DNA from: Mycobacterium sp. IS-1590
GTDB taxonomy: Bacteria; Actinomycetota; Actinomycetes; Mycobacteriales; Mycobacteriaceae
Direction: 5' to 3'
DNA length: 49,796 bases
Assembly (NCBI RefSeq): GCF_001500025.1
Contig: NZ_LQIW01000020.1
Location: 1-49,796 of the forward strand
The translations under genes were made by a program, and so were the position numbers. The notes below the pieces were generated by a model. The model ran no database searches and had not been told where the DNA came from. It saw only the letters and a program-made list of their open reading frames with translations. Below, piece after piece: positions 26,341 to 34,652 of this stretch (positions within the stretch are counted from its first letter, which is position 1; each line of letters opens with the position of its first letter).

Positions 26341-27672
26341 ATGACCTCCCCGGCCAAAGCGCACACCGGCGAGCCCGACGAGACGACGGGCGACAAGCTC
26401 AAACGCAACATCACCGGGCCGCTGCTGTTCCTGTTCATCCTCGGCGACGTGCTCGGCGCGGGGATCTACGCGCTGATGGGTGTGCTCGCCGGCGATGTCG
26501 GCGGCGCGCTGTGGGCTCCGCTCCTGCTGGCTCTTCTGCTCGCACTGCTCACCGCCGGGTCGTATGCGGAGCTGGTCACCAAGTATCCGAAGGCCGGTGG
26601 CGCGGCGGTTTTCGCGGAACGGGCGTTCGGTCGGCCGGTGATCTCGTTTTTGGTCGGCTTCTGCATGCTCGCCGCGGGCGTGACCAGCGCGGCGGGGTTG
26701 TCGCTCGCCTTCGCCGGCGACTATCTCACGACGTTCATCGACGTTCCGGCCGTACCGGCGGCCATCGTGTTCCTGGCTCTGATCGGGTGCCTCAACGCGC
26801 GGGGTATCAGCGAGTCGGTCAAGAGCAACGTCGTGATGACTGTGATCGAGCTGACCGGTCTGCTGATCGTCGTCATCGCGGTGTCGATGATGGTCGGCGG
26901 CGGCCGGGGTGATGTCAGCCGCATCACCGAATTTCCCGAGGGTGCCACGCCCGCGTTGGCGATCCTGGGCGGAGCGATCGTCGCGTACTACTCGTTCGTC
27001 GGCTTCGAGACATCCGCGAACGTGGCCGAGGAGATCCGCAATCCGAGCAAGGTGTACCCGACGGCACTGTTCGGCGCCCTCATCACCGCGGGTGTGCTCT
27101 ACGCGCTGGTCGGCCTGGCGAGCGCGATCGCACTGCCCGCCGAGGACCTCGCGAAGTCTTCCGGACCGTTGCTCGACGTGGTTGCGGCAGCCGACGTCGG
27201 GGTCCCCGACTGGGTCTTCAGCGCGATCGCGCTGGTCGCCGTCGCCAACGGCGCGCTGCTGACGATGATCATGGCCAGCAGGCTCACCTACGGCATGGCC
27301 GAGCACGGGTTGTTGCCGAGCGTGCTCGGCCGCGTGCTTCCGCGCAGGCGCACGCCGTGGACGGCGATCGTCGCGACCACTGCGGTCGCCATGATGCTGA
27401 GCCTGCTCGGCGATTTGTCGACGCTCGCCGAGACCGTGGTGCTGCTGTTGTTGGTCGTCTTCATCTCGACGAACATCGCGGTGCTGGTGCTCCGCCGGGA
27501 CCCGGTCGATCATCCGCACTTCCGAGTCTGGACGGCAGTGCCGGTGCTGGGGGTCGCGTCCTGTGTGCTGTTGCTGACCCAGCAGACCGCGAAGGTCTGG
27601 CTCTTCGCCGCGATCATGATCGCGGTGGGCGCGGTGCTGTATCTGGGCGCCAGGGCTGCGACGCGCCACTGA
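26341..27672 (+). CDS. APC family amino acid permease
   Basis: A 443-residue integral membrane transporter with about 12 TM segments. The N-terminus TGPLLFLFILGDVLGAGIYA has the GxG signature of APC TM1, and the TM6 region has AYYSFVGFETSANVAEEIRN. The start at 26341 is chosen because the upstream extension (26221-26340) crosses the inverted repeat and promoter. Probably an H+-coupled amino acid or polyamine importer. It is transcribed alone, divergent from DUF4185, and may belong to a SigF-type stress regulon. Confidence 0.9.
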   Translation: MTSPAKAHTGEPDETTGDKLKRNITGPLLFLFILGDVLGAGIYALMGVLAGDVGGALWAPLLLALLLALLTAGSYAELVTKYPKAGGAAVFAERAFGRPVISFLVGFCMLAAGVTSAAGLSLAFAGDYLTTFIDVPAVPAAIVFLALIGCLNARGISESVKSNVVMTVIELTGLLIVVIAVSMMVGGGRGDVSRITEFPEGATPALAILGGAIVAYYSFVGFETSANVAEEIRNPSKVYPTALFGALITAGVLYALVGLASAIALPAEDLAKSSGPLLDVVAAADVGVPDWVFSAIALVAVANGALLTMIMASRLTYGMAEHGLLPSVLGRVLPRRRTPWTAIVATTAVAMMLSLLGDLSTLAETVVLLLLVVFISTNIAVLVLRRDPVDHPHFRVWTAVPVLGVASCVLLLTQQTAKVWLFAAIMIAVGAVLYLGARAATRH

Positions 27673-27839
27673 TGCACTCAGCGCTCGCACGCGCATCCGC
27701 GAAAAGGTTCGGCACGGGACACCGGCGACCGCGGCGCCAACCGCATGAAAACGGTCGACCCGGGATAAAAGGTGAACGCGGCACGCGACGGTGGTCTACG
27801 TTCGCGCCGGTGACGGCAAGTGGAAAGGGGGGACGAACG

Positions 27840-28760
27840 ATGGTGGGGCTATCGGTTCATCTCAGAGGTGCTCTTCGCATGGGGTCTGCGGGCTGGGCGC
27901 TGACGCGATCGTCGATCGTGCTGGCGGCGCTGGGTCTGCTGTTCGGCGCCGGCGGGGGACAGGCCTCTGCTTTCCCGGGAGGTGATGCGGCGGGCGCGTT
28001 GACGATCGGCGGACTGAACCGCACCTACACGGTGCACGCCCCGCCCGGCCTCGATCGCCCCGCCGGGATCGTCCTCAACCTGCACGGCGCCGGCATGACC
28101 GGACCGGCGCAGGCCGGAGCCACCAACTACAACGCGATCGCCGATCAGTACGGGTTCGTGGTCGCGTACCCCGACGGCATCGATATGAGCTGGGCCGACG
28201 GCCGCGGCGCCGCACTGCCGGACCGCCAGGGCGTCGACGACGTAGGGTTCCTGGTCGCGCTCGCCGAGCGGCTGCGCGAGGAGTACGGCGTCGACCCCGG
28301 CCGTGTCTTCGTGACCGGAACGTCGGCGGGTGGCTTCATGGCCTCCCGGCTGGCGTGCGAACGCGCCGACGTTTTCGCAGCCGCAGCACCCGTCGCGGGC
28401 ACGCTGGCCGCGGGTTTCCCCTGCGCGCCGTCGCGCCCGGTGTCGGTGTTGGCGGTGCACGGGACAGCCGATCCCGTGGTCCCGTTCGCCGGTGGCCCGA
28501 TGGTGGGCCGCGGCGGCCCCAGCGACATCGTCGCGCCCGCGGCGCTGGCGCAGCGCTGGCGCGAACTCGACGGCTGCCCGGCACCGGTCGAACAGGTTCA
28601 GGGCAACGTCCACCGATTCGTCGCCGCCGGGTGTGCCGGCGGAACCGAGGTGGTGTTCGTCCAGATCGAGGGCGGAGGCCACGTCTGGCCTGGCGGTTTC
28701 TTCGCCCCGTTTGACGCCTCCCAGGCCACCGGGCAGTTCTTCGCGACCCACGGCAGGTGA
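27840..28760 (+). CDS. Secreted PHB-depolymerase-family esterase
   Basis: A 306-residue exported alpha/beta hydrolase of the poly(3-hydroxybutyrate) depolymerase/LpqC-type esterase family. A signal segment is at residues 23-45 (SSIVLAALGLLFGAGG, cleavage near QASA). LNLHGAG forms the oxyanion region, GTSAGG holds Ser162, HGTADPVVPF the acid and GGGHVWPGG the His. Unlike LpqC it lacks a lipobox cysteine, so it is likely secreted rather than lipid-anchored. ATG at 27840 follows GGGGGG at 8 nt. Probable action on ester polymers or feruloyl-type esters; specificity unknown. Confidence 0.88.
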   Translation: MVGLSVHLRGALRMGSAGWALTRSSIVLAALGLLFGAGGGQASAFPGGDAAGALTIGGLNRTYTVHAPPGLDRPAGIVLNLHGAGMTGPAQAGATNYNAIADQYGFVVAYPDGIDMSWADGRGAALPDRQGVDDVGFLVALAERLREEYGVDPGRVFVTGTSAGGFMASRLACERADVFAAAAPVAGTLAAGFPCAPSRPVSVLAVHGTADPVVPFAGGPMVGRGGPSDIVAPAALAQRWRELDGCPAPVEQVQGNVHRFVAAGCAGGTEVVFVQIEGGGHVWPGGFFAPFDASQATGQFFATHGR

Positions 28761-28830
28761 TCCGCCGCTTCTGCCTCCGATGGTTTGACGGCAGACTGGA
28801 GAGCCGGCGCGAACGAACAGGAGATCGCAA

Positions 28831-29259
28831 ATGAGCGACGACGTCCCGGCTATCACCGGCATCCACCACATCTCGATCACGGTGACCGACCTCGAGGCCA
28901 GCCTGGCGTGGTATCAGCGGCTGCTCGGGGCGGACCGGCTGCCGATGAAGTTTCCTCACTACGAACGCGAGGACACCGGATACGGTGAACTGCTGATCGA
29001 CCCTCGCTCCGGTGTCGTGATCGGACTGCACACCAACACCGGCAACGACGGAACCCAGTTCGACGAAGCGCGAACCGGTTTGGACCATGTCGCGTTGAAC
29101 GTGGCGTCGCGAGACGACTTGGACGCGTGGACGCGACGGCTCGACGAACTCGGCATCGAACACTCCGGTGTCCGCGCGGCCGACGAGCCGTTTCCCTTTG
29201 CGACCGTGGTGTTCCGCGACCCCGACAACATTCAGCTCGAGCTGTTCACGGTCGGCTAG
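28831..29259 (+). CDS. VOC family (glyoxalase-fold) protein
   Basis: A 142-residue vicinal-oxygen-chelate protein with two beta-alpha-beta-beta-beta modules: ITGIHHISITVTDLEASLAW starts the first and GLDHVALNVASRDDLDAW the second. Metal-ligand candidates are the His of HHISI, His of DHVAL and the Glu of QLELFTVG. GGAG (28798-28801) is too far to be its ribosome site; ACAGGAGATCGCAA just before the ATG is good. It may be a dioxygenase or lyase; no substrate is evident. It follows the esterase gene by 70 bp. Confidence 0.85.
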   Translation: MSDDVPAITGIHHISITVTDLEASLAWYQRLLGADRLPMKFPHYEREDTGYGELLIDPRSGVVIGLHTNTGNDGTQFDEARTGLDHVALNVASRDDLDAWTRRLDELGIEHSGVRAADEPFPFATVVFRDPDNIQLELFTVG

Positions 29260-29317
29260 AGCACGCGCGGCCGACGAAAGCAGCTCGTCGCACGCGGCCG
29301 CGGCCTAGGCTGCCGCC

Positions 29318-29701
29318 ATGTCCTACGACCGCGCCGCGCTCGTCGCGGGCAGCATCCGATTCGCGTCCGGGGTGTCGTTTCTGGTCGACCCCCTCCGGGC
29401 CAACAGGCTCTGGGGCGATCCGGAGGAGCCTGCCCCGACGACGCAGTTGCTGCTGCGCTCGATGGGTTACCGCGACGCACTCATCGGGGGAATGCTGCTG
29501 GCATCCGCGCTGCGGGGCCGCGACACCCGAGGCTGGTTTCTGGCCTCCGGCGGCGCCGATGCGGCCGACCTGCTGGGCGGGTCGGGCGTGCACCACGAGA
29601 TGAGACGCTCCCAGCGGGTCATCGGCCTCGGCGGTGCGGTCGTCGGTATCGGGGTCGGGCTCTGGGGCGCACTGCGCCGACCCCGGCGCACCGAGGACTG
29701 A
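29318..29701 (+). CDS. Conserved small membrane-associated protein
   Basis: A 127-residue protein of unknown function with hydrophobic stretches at about 9-23 (AGSIRFASGVSFLV), 55-66 (ALIGGMLLASAL) and 100-118 (VIGLGGAVVGIGVGLWGAL) and a basic C-terminus. It resembles DUF4267-like membrane proteins in pattern only. It converges with the thiolase gene (2 bp between stop codons). Confidence 0.65.
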   Translation: MSYDRAALVAGSIRFASGVSFLVDPLRANRLWGDPEEPAPTTQLLLRSMGYRDALIGGMLLASALRGRDTRGWFLASGGADAADLLGGSGVHHEMRRSQRVIGLGGAVVGIGVGLWGALRRPRRTED

Positions 29702-29703
29702 CC

Positions 29704-30897
29704 TCAGCGGGTCAACAGCAAGCAGCCGGCGATCGGCCCGCCCCCCGCCGCGGCGACCGCGACTTCGGGTCGGCGCGACACCTGCCGGTCACCGGCCTGC
29801 CCACGCAGCTGAAGACACGCCTCGTGCAGCAGCCAGTAGCCGTGCATCCGCCCCGCCGACAACTGTCCTCCGTAGGTGTTGAGCGGCAGCTCGCCGTCGA
29901 GCGCGATGCGCGTCGCGCCTTCGACGAACGGACCCGCCTCGCCGTCCGCGCAGAAACCCAGCGCCTCCAGCCATGCGAATGTCAGAAAGGTGAAGCCGTC
30001 GTAGAGCTCGGCGAGATCGACGTCCGAGGGGGTCAGATCGGTGCGCGACCACATCTCGGCGGCAGCGTCGGTCGACGCCATCTTCGGAAAATCGTCGCGG
30101 TGAAACCAGCCTCCCGAACCATAAGCGCCCCCAACGGCTTCCACCGCCACCGGAGGTTGGGGGCCGTCACGCGCGTACTCGGCGTGCGAGATCACGAACG
30201 CGATCGAGCCGTCGATGGGCGCGTCGCAGTCATACAGCCCGAACGGTGTGGATACCGGCCGCGCCGCCAAGTAGTCCGCCATCGTCATCGGATCACGATA
30301 TGCGGCAAGGGGATTCAGCCCGGCGTTGCGTCTGCTGTTGATCGCCAGCCAGCCCAGCTGTTCCTTGGTCGTTCCGTACAGCTCCATATGCCGACGGCAG
30401 TGCATGGCCAGCCAGTTGGCCGCGGAGTAGGCGTGCGCAGCCAGCAGTTCGTCGATGTCGCCGAACGGTGTGAGCGTGCGCCGGGACCCGGGGGCGCGGG
30501 GTTCGATCGGCGGGTTCGCCAGCGGGTTCGGCCCGGATGTGGGCGGTGTCTGCGTCATCGTTCCCCCGAGCATCTGCACGGTCCGGTACACCAGCACGTG
30601 CCGCGCGCGCCGCTCGGAGACCGCCACCATCGCCGACATCGCCGGGGTCAACACGCCGCCGGTCGGGAAGCCGTAGCCCTGGTCGACAGCCGGACCGCCC
30701 AGTGCCGCAACGACTTCGGCCAGCGGCGTGTCCCCGAACGTGACGATACCGTCGATGTCACCCGGTGTGAGGCCGGCATCGGCAACGGCGGCGCGCACCG
30801 CCTCCATCGTCAGATCGATCCCGGGGATTGCGGTGCGACGCCCGATGCGGGAGATGCCGAGACCGCTGATGATCGCGTCCTTCTCGAACGTGCTCAA
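29704..30897 (-). CDS. Non-decarboxylating thiolase-family protein (second copy)
   Basis: A 397-residue lipid-transfer/thiolase-fold protein. I begin at TTG 30897 (STFEKDAIISGLG), with GAGG about 10 nt upstream; a longer frame to 31047 would overlap the divergent DUF35 gene. The nucleophilic Cys region is altered (PTGGVLTPAMSAMVAV), while NTYGGQLSAGRMHGYWLLHE and the DLAELYDGFTFL region are kept. Together with the divergent DUF35 gene it forms a second thiolase/DUF35 pair. By analogy with Ltp-type proteins it may catalyse retro-aldol cleavage or act as an acyl-CoA-binding hydrolase. Confidence 0.83.
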   Translation of the reverse strand: MSTFEKDAIISGLGISRIGRRTAIPGIDLTMEAVRAAVADAGLTPGDIDGIVTFGDTPLAEVVAALGGPAVDQGYGFPTGGVLTPAMSAMVAVSERRARHVLVYRTVQMLGGTMTQTPPTSGPNPLANPPIEPRAPGSRRTLTPFGDIDELLAAHAYSAANWLAMHCRRHMELYGTTKEQLGWLAINSRRNAGLNPLAAYRDPMTMADYLAARPVSTPFGLYDCDAPIDGSIAFVISHAEYARDGPQPPVAVEAVGGAYGSGGWFHRDDFPKMASTDAAAEMWSRTDLTPSDVDLAELYDGFTFLTFAWLEALGFCADGEAGPFVEGATRIALDGELPLNTYGGQLSAGRMHGYWLLHEACLQLRGQAGDRQVSRRPEVAVAAAGGGPIAGCLLLTR

Positions 30898-30985
30898 CCG
30901 GCCACCGCCTCGCCTTCGTGCCCGGGAAACGTCCCGGCACGGAATCTCCGTGTTACCGCCCGCTGCAGACTGTACTTTCCTAGAC

Positions 30986-31417
30986 GTGTCCGACGATGTA
31001 TCACCTGCCACCGCGACCAGGATGCTGCCGTCTCTCGACGAGCACAATCGCGCCTTCTGGACCGGGGGACGCGATGATCAACTGCTGATCACTCGTTGTG
31101 AGAGTTGCCGATTGTGGGTGTCGCCGCCGGCCGCGGACTGTCCCGACTGCGCCGGACGACTCACCGCTCGGCCGGTATCGGGGCTCGGCGCGGTGTTCAC
31201 CTACACCGTCAACCACCAGCCGTTCAACCCGGCCGTCCCGCTGCCCTACGTCATCGCGATCGTCGAACTCGACGAACAGCCGGGCCTGCGCATCGCAGCC
31301 AATATCGTGGACTGTGAACCTGATTCGGTGCACATCGGACTTCCGGTCGCGGTGCGCTTCGAACGTCAGGACCTCAACGGCGAGACCGTGTTCGCACCCG
31401 TCTTCGCGCCGCGCTGA
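30986..31417 (+). CDS. DUF35 OB-fold protein with intact zinc ribbon
   Basis: A 143-residue DUF35 protein. The zinc ribbon is complete: RCESC and DCPDC supply four cysteines, followed by the OB-fold (AVFTYTVNHQPFNP, LPYVIAIVELDEQPGLR). The GTG at 30986 lies 8 bp after a TACTTT -10-like sequence, suggesting a leaderless mRNA; ATG 31022 is the alternative start. It is divergent from the thiolase at 29704-30897, its likely partner. This copy is the normal form against which the cysteine-free DUF35 at 9489-9899 can be compared. Confidence 0.87.
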   Translation: MSDDVSPATATRMLPSLDEHNRAFWTGGRDDQLLITRCESCRLWVSPPAADCPDCAGRLTARPVSGLGAVFTYTVNHQPFNPAVPLPYVIAIVELDEQPGLRIAANIVDCEPDSVHIGLPVAVRFERQDLNGETVFAPVFAPR

Positions 31418-31422
31418 ACGGC

Positions 31423-32289
31423 TCAGGCGCCACGTTTGAGGTGCGGTGGTGTCACGGGCGCGACCGCAGAGCGGCGCCGCCGACGCTGTGTGACCGCCTG
31501 GCCGTCCAGATCCACGGCGCCCGGTTCGCGGACCTGGTCGCGAAGCCTGCGAAGGGCCTGCGCGAGCAGACGCGACACATGCATCTGCGAATATCCCATC
31601 TGTTCGGCGATCTGGGTCTGCGTCATGCTCTCGAAGAACCGCAGAAGCAACACGGTCTTCTCGCGCTCGGGTAGCGCGGCGATCAACGGCCGGATGGTCT
31701 CGAGATCGACCACCTTGTCGATGTTCGGATCGATGTCGCCGAGGGTGTCGCCGACCGAGCGGAATTCGTCGTCCGCCGAGGTCTGGACGTCGGTCGACAG
31801 CGTGGAGTAGTTGCTGCTGGCGATCGTCGCTTCCATCACCGCTTCGCGTTCGATGCCAAGGTGGGTGGCGACTTCGGACGGGGTCGGCGCGCGGCCGATC
31901 TGCTGCGATAACTCCGCGCGGGCCTTCACCAACTGACCCTGGAGGTCTTTGAGCCTGCGTGGAACCTTGACCGCCCAGCCGTAGTCCCGAAAGTGGCGGC
32001 GCACCTCGCCCATGATGGTGGGGATCGCGAAGGACAGAAAATCGGCGCCATTGTCGGGATCGAACCGGTTCACCGCGTTGACCAGGCCGACTCGCGCCGC
32101 CTGGATCAGGTCGTCGATGGGCTCGCCCCGGTTGCGGTAGCGGCGCGCGACATGGTCGGCCAGCGGCAATGTGCGGTCGATGATCGCTTCGCGCTGGCGC
32201 CGGTAAGAAGGCGATCCGTCGTCGAGTGCTTTCAAGTGGCGGAACATGTCCGTCACGTCTGCGTATTCAGACTTTGCCTCGGACACCAC
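31423..32289 (-). CDS. SigF/SigB-type alternative sigma factor
   Basis: A 288-residue group-3 sigma factor of the SigB/SigF/SigG family. Region 2 has HVARRYRNRGEPIDDLIQAA and FLSFAIPTIMGEVRRHFRDY, region 3 covers about 105-160, and the region 4 HTH has TQTQIAEQMGYSQMHVSRLL. The C-terminus is basic (TQRRRRRSAV). GTG start with AAGGAG 5 nt before (a second GTG three bases later is possible). No anti-sigma gene is adjacent, unlike the usual rsbW/usfX-sigF pair. Its own promoter matches the SigF consensus (32360-32386), suggesting autoregulation. The STAS-hybrid island at 19.8-24.7 kb is a possible control module. Confidence 0.9.
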   Translation of the reverse strand: MVSEAKSEYADVTDMFRHLKALDDGSPSYRRQREAIIDRTLPLADHVARRYRNRGEPIDDLIQAARVGLVNAVNRFDPDNGADFLSFAIPTIMGEVRRHFRDYGWAVKVPRRLKDLQGQLVKARAELSQQIGRAPTPSEVATHLGIEREAVMEATIASSNYSTLSTDVQTSADDEFRSVGDTLGDIDPNIDKVVDLETIRPLIAALPEREKTVLLLRFFESMTQTQIAEQMGYSQMHVSRLLAQALRRLRDQVREPGAVDLDGQAVTQRRRRRSAVAPVTPPHLKRGA

Positions 32290-32359
32290 ACAGGCTCCTT
32301 GCTCCCGACCCGGCCGTATGGATCACACGGCTCGGATCTGAACCTGTGGCTGCTGCGGT

Positions 32360-32386
32360 TTACCCTCTCGGACGGCTCGTCGAAAC
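32360..32386 (-). promoter_or_regulatory. SigF-consensus promoter of the sigma gene
   Basis: On the minus strand GTTT (32386-32383), 17 bp, then GGGTAA (32365-32360) matches the mycobacterial SigF pattern. It lies about 70 bp upstream of the sigma-factor start. Confidence 0.6.
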
Positions 32387-32439
32387 ATCGCCCGTCGGGA
32401 TCCTTCGTCCAGCGTAGCTGCCGACGGGGGCTGGGGTGG

Positions 32440-32625
32440 TCAACCGGCGAACTCTCGCGCGTTTCTGCGTGTGCTCACGGGCATGGCGTGCTTGCCATAG
32501 GGTCGCTGCTGCCTGCCGAGCCGCGCCGGGGCAGAGACGAGAGGGCTGTCCCAGATCGCGCCCGTGAACACCGCGGCGCCCAGCGCCGTCAAACCTGCCA
32601 TTGCCACCAACGTGTCGGGGTCCAT
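32440..32625 (-). CDS. Possible small single-TM protein
   Basis: A 61-residue frame starting ATG 32625 (an in-frame extension reaches 32643). It has one hydrophobic segment (TLVAMAGLTALGAAVFTGAI) and a basic C-terminal half. A GGGTAA -10-like element (32641-32636, minus strand) ends 10 bp before the ATG, the same spacing as at the permease. It has no Shine-Dalgarno. It fills most of the 400-bp gap between the sigma and Crp-like genes. No family recognised. Confidence 0.4.
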   Translation of the reverse strand: MDPDTLVAMAGLTALGAAVFTGAIWDSPLVSAPARLGRQQRPYGKHAMPVSTRRNAREFAG

Positions 32626-32690
32626 GCCTGGTGGGTTACCCACCGACGGCCGTTACAACGCCCACCGCCGCGAAAAAGTTTGCTGCCACG

Positions 32691-33413
32691 TCAGCGCGCC
32701 CGGCGTGCGAGCAGTTCGGTCTGGTGGATCACGAGGCTCTTACCGCAGATGGTGATCCACCCGCGCTGGACGAACTCCGAAAACACCTTGTTGACCGATT
32801 CCCTTGAAGCGCCGACCAATTGGGCGATCTCAGCTTGAGTCAGACCGTGGTCAAGGCGTAGTTGCCGATCCTGCCGGACACCGAAGCGCTGCGCGAGGTG
32901 AAGGAGCTGTTTGGCGATTCGGCCGGGAACGTCGGTGAAGTTGAGATCGGTGACCAGGTCTTCAGCGCGCCGTAGACTCCGCGCCAGCAGGCGCATCAGC
33001 TGCTCGGTGAGGTGCGGGTTGCCGTCGATGCAGTCGTGCAACGCATCACGATCGATGACGGCGGCGTGCACAGCGGTGAGGGCGGTCGCGGAACCGGTGC
33101 GGGGCCCGCAATCGAACATCGACTCGGTACCGAAGATCTCCGGAGGGCCGAGGACGGCGAGCAGTTTCTCGGGGGACTCCGCCGCCCGCCAGCCGATCTT
33201 GACCTTGCCCTCGATGACGACGTAAAGCCGGTGTTCGGTTCGGTCCTCTGGGTAAATGCACTCGCCGGCTCCGAACCGGACGTAAGCGAATCGGTTGATC
33301 AGAGCCGTCTTGTCGGCGGGTGCCAACCCCCGCATGATGGCCGAGCCGGCCAACACTGCGTCACTGCCACGATTCACGTCCGTTTCGGCCGTGGCACCGG
33401 TGACCATCGGCAT
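32691..33413 (-). CDS. Crp/Fnr family transcriptional regulator
   Basis: A 240-residue regulator. The cyclic-nucleotide-binding fold spans about 25-140 (HRLYVVIEGKVKIGW, LLAVLGPPEIFGTES, GPRTGSATALTAVHAAVID). The HTH_Crp domain is near the C-terminus (GLTQAEIAQLVGASRESVNK, FVQRGWI). The GTES in place of the usual GELS in the phosphate-binding cassette may alter ligand preference. I use ATG 33413 with GGGAG 5 nt before; ATG 33407 is also possible. It stands alone between sigma and LysR genes, all on the minus strand. Related to but distinct from the mycobacterial cAMP receptor protein. Confidence 0.85.
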   Translation of the reverse strand: MPMVTGATAETDVNRGSDAVLAGSAIMRGLAPADKTALINRFAYVRFGAGECIYPEDRTEHRLYVVIEGKVKIGWRAAESPEKLLAVLGPPEIFGTESMFDCGPRTGSATALTAVHAAVIDRDALHDCIDGNPHLTEQLMRLLARSLRRAEDLVTDLNFTDVPGRIAKQLLHLAQRFGVRQDRQLRLDHGLTQAEIAQLVGASRESVNKVFSEFVQRGWITICGKSLVIHQTELLARRAR

Positions 33414-33565
33414 GCCCACTCCCGACCCTGTTGGCTGCCGGGCTACCCGGCTGCGACCGGGGTAAACGCGCGCAGCCGGGCCGGGTGGCACTCGAGACCA
33501 TCGCGGGCGGTTCGGCGGTCGGCAACACGGCTGTCGATGTCGAGGCCACCCGCGGTGGGCCGCGC

Positions 33566-34483
33566 TCACTGACGCGCGGAGTTCTCGACGATGATCTCGC
33601 GGGCCGTCTCGTAGAACGCGCTGATGAGTGTGGAGAAGGACAACTCGAACGGGTAGATCATGTGCACGTCAAGCGATTCGAGGCGCCACTCGGGTAACAC
33701 CGGCACCAGGCTGCCCTCGCGCAGCTCGTTAGTACAGATGATCTGAGTGGGCATCGCCCCGATCCCGAGGCCCTGCATGATGTATCGCTTGCACACCTGA
33801 AAGTTGTTGGCGCGCGCCCGGATCGGCGGTGTCAGCTCGTGCAGGCCGGCATCCGCGGTGACCGTCAGCCTGCGGGGGCCGCCGAAGCCGAAATCGATGA
33901 AGGGAAGCGCGTTCAACTGTGCGGGGTCGCGGACCGGTTCGGGCAGCTGCGCAAGGAATTCCGGGGATGCGCACAGGAACAGCTCGAGGTCGAACACCTT
34001 GCGCGCGATCAGGGTGGAGTCCTGGAGCGGTCCGGTGCTGAACACCACGTCGAACCCGTCGCGGACCGGATCGACCACCCTGTCGACCAGCCGGATGTCC
34101 AGCTGCGAATTCGGATAGTGCTGCAGGAACGCCGCGCCGACGCGGGAGGCGTAATCGATGCCGACGAAGACCGGGATCGCCACCCGCAGCTCGCCCTGAG
34201 GCTCCTGCCTGCTGCCCTCGACGAGCGCGCGGACACCGTTGGCTTCGGCCAGGATATTGACCGCGTGGACGTACACCTGCTCGCCGAGATCGGTGACGGT
34301 GAGTTGGTGGGTGTTCTTGCGCAACAGCTTGATGCCCAGGTCGGACTCCAGCCTGGTCAGCTTGCGGCTGACGGTCGACTTCGGCATTCCGAGCAGTGCC
34401 GCGGCCTTGGACAAGCTGCGGTTCTCGACCACCTTGCCGAAGATCAGCAGGGCGTCGACATCGAAGGGCAGGTTCTGTTCCAT
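33566..34483 (-). CDS. LysR family transcriptional regulator
   Basis: A 305-residue LTTR. The winged HTH is at about residues 8-66 (DALLIFGKVVENRSLSKAAA, MPKSTVSRKLTRLESDLGIK) and the effector domain at 92-295 (GELRVAIPVFVGIDYASRVG). ATG with AGGAG just upstream. It is divergent from the Rieske oxygenase operon with a 169-bp gap holding two inverted repeats, the classic arrangement for a LysR activator of a catabolic operon. The inducer is probably the operon's substrate or an intermediate. Confidence 0.9.
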   Translation of the reverse strand: MEQNLPFDVDALLIFGKVVENRSLSKAAALLGMPKSTVSRKLTRLESDLGIKLLRKNTHQLTVTDLGEQVYVHAVNILAEANGVRALVEGSRQEPQGELRVAIPVFVGIDYASRVGAAFLQHYPNSQLDIRLVDRVVDPVRDGFDVVFSTGPLQDSTLIARKVFDLELFLCASPEFLAQLPEPVRDPAQLNALPFIDFGFGGPRRLTVTADAGLHELTPPIRARANNFQVCKRYIMQGLGIGAMPTQIICTNELREGSLVPVLPEWRLESLDVHMIYPFELSFSTLISAFYETAREIIVENSARQ

Positions 34484-34506
34484 CGCTCTCCTTGTCCTGG
34501 CGCCCA

Positions 34507-34577
34507 GCGCACGCTGGAGTGCGCGTTCGGGCCGATAACGGCGGTTGCGGTGTTCCAAATATGCAACAGGGTGTTGC
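34507..34577. promoter_or_regulatory. Two inverted repeats in the LysR/oxygenase promoter region
   Basis: GCGCAC (34507-34512) pairs with GTGCGC (34519-34524), and GCAACA (34563-34568) pairs with TGTTGC (34572-34577), both perfect. They are about 55 bp apart in the divergent region. LysR regulators commonly use a recognition site and an activation site so arranged. Confidence 0.5.
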
Positions 34578-34652
34578 GCTCATGCGTCTGTTTCGGCCAT
34601 ATCGGTGGCGGTACCTTCGGCCTACCGTCTTCAGCCCGACGGAGGAGAACCG

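Noticed and set aside
27840..28760. Assignment of the esterase as lipoprotein LpqC
   Set aside because: The family matches, but there is no lipobox cysteine after the signal segment, so I did not use the symbol.
31423..32289. Naming the sigma factor SigF itself
   Set aside because: It has SigF-type motifs and promoter, but lacks the usual adjacent anti-sigma gene; it may be a paralogue, so no symbol is given.
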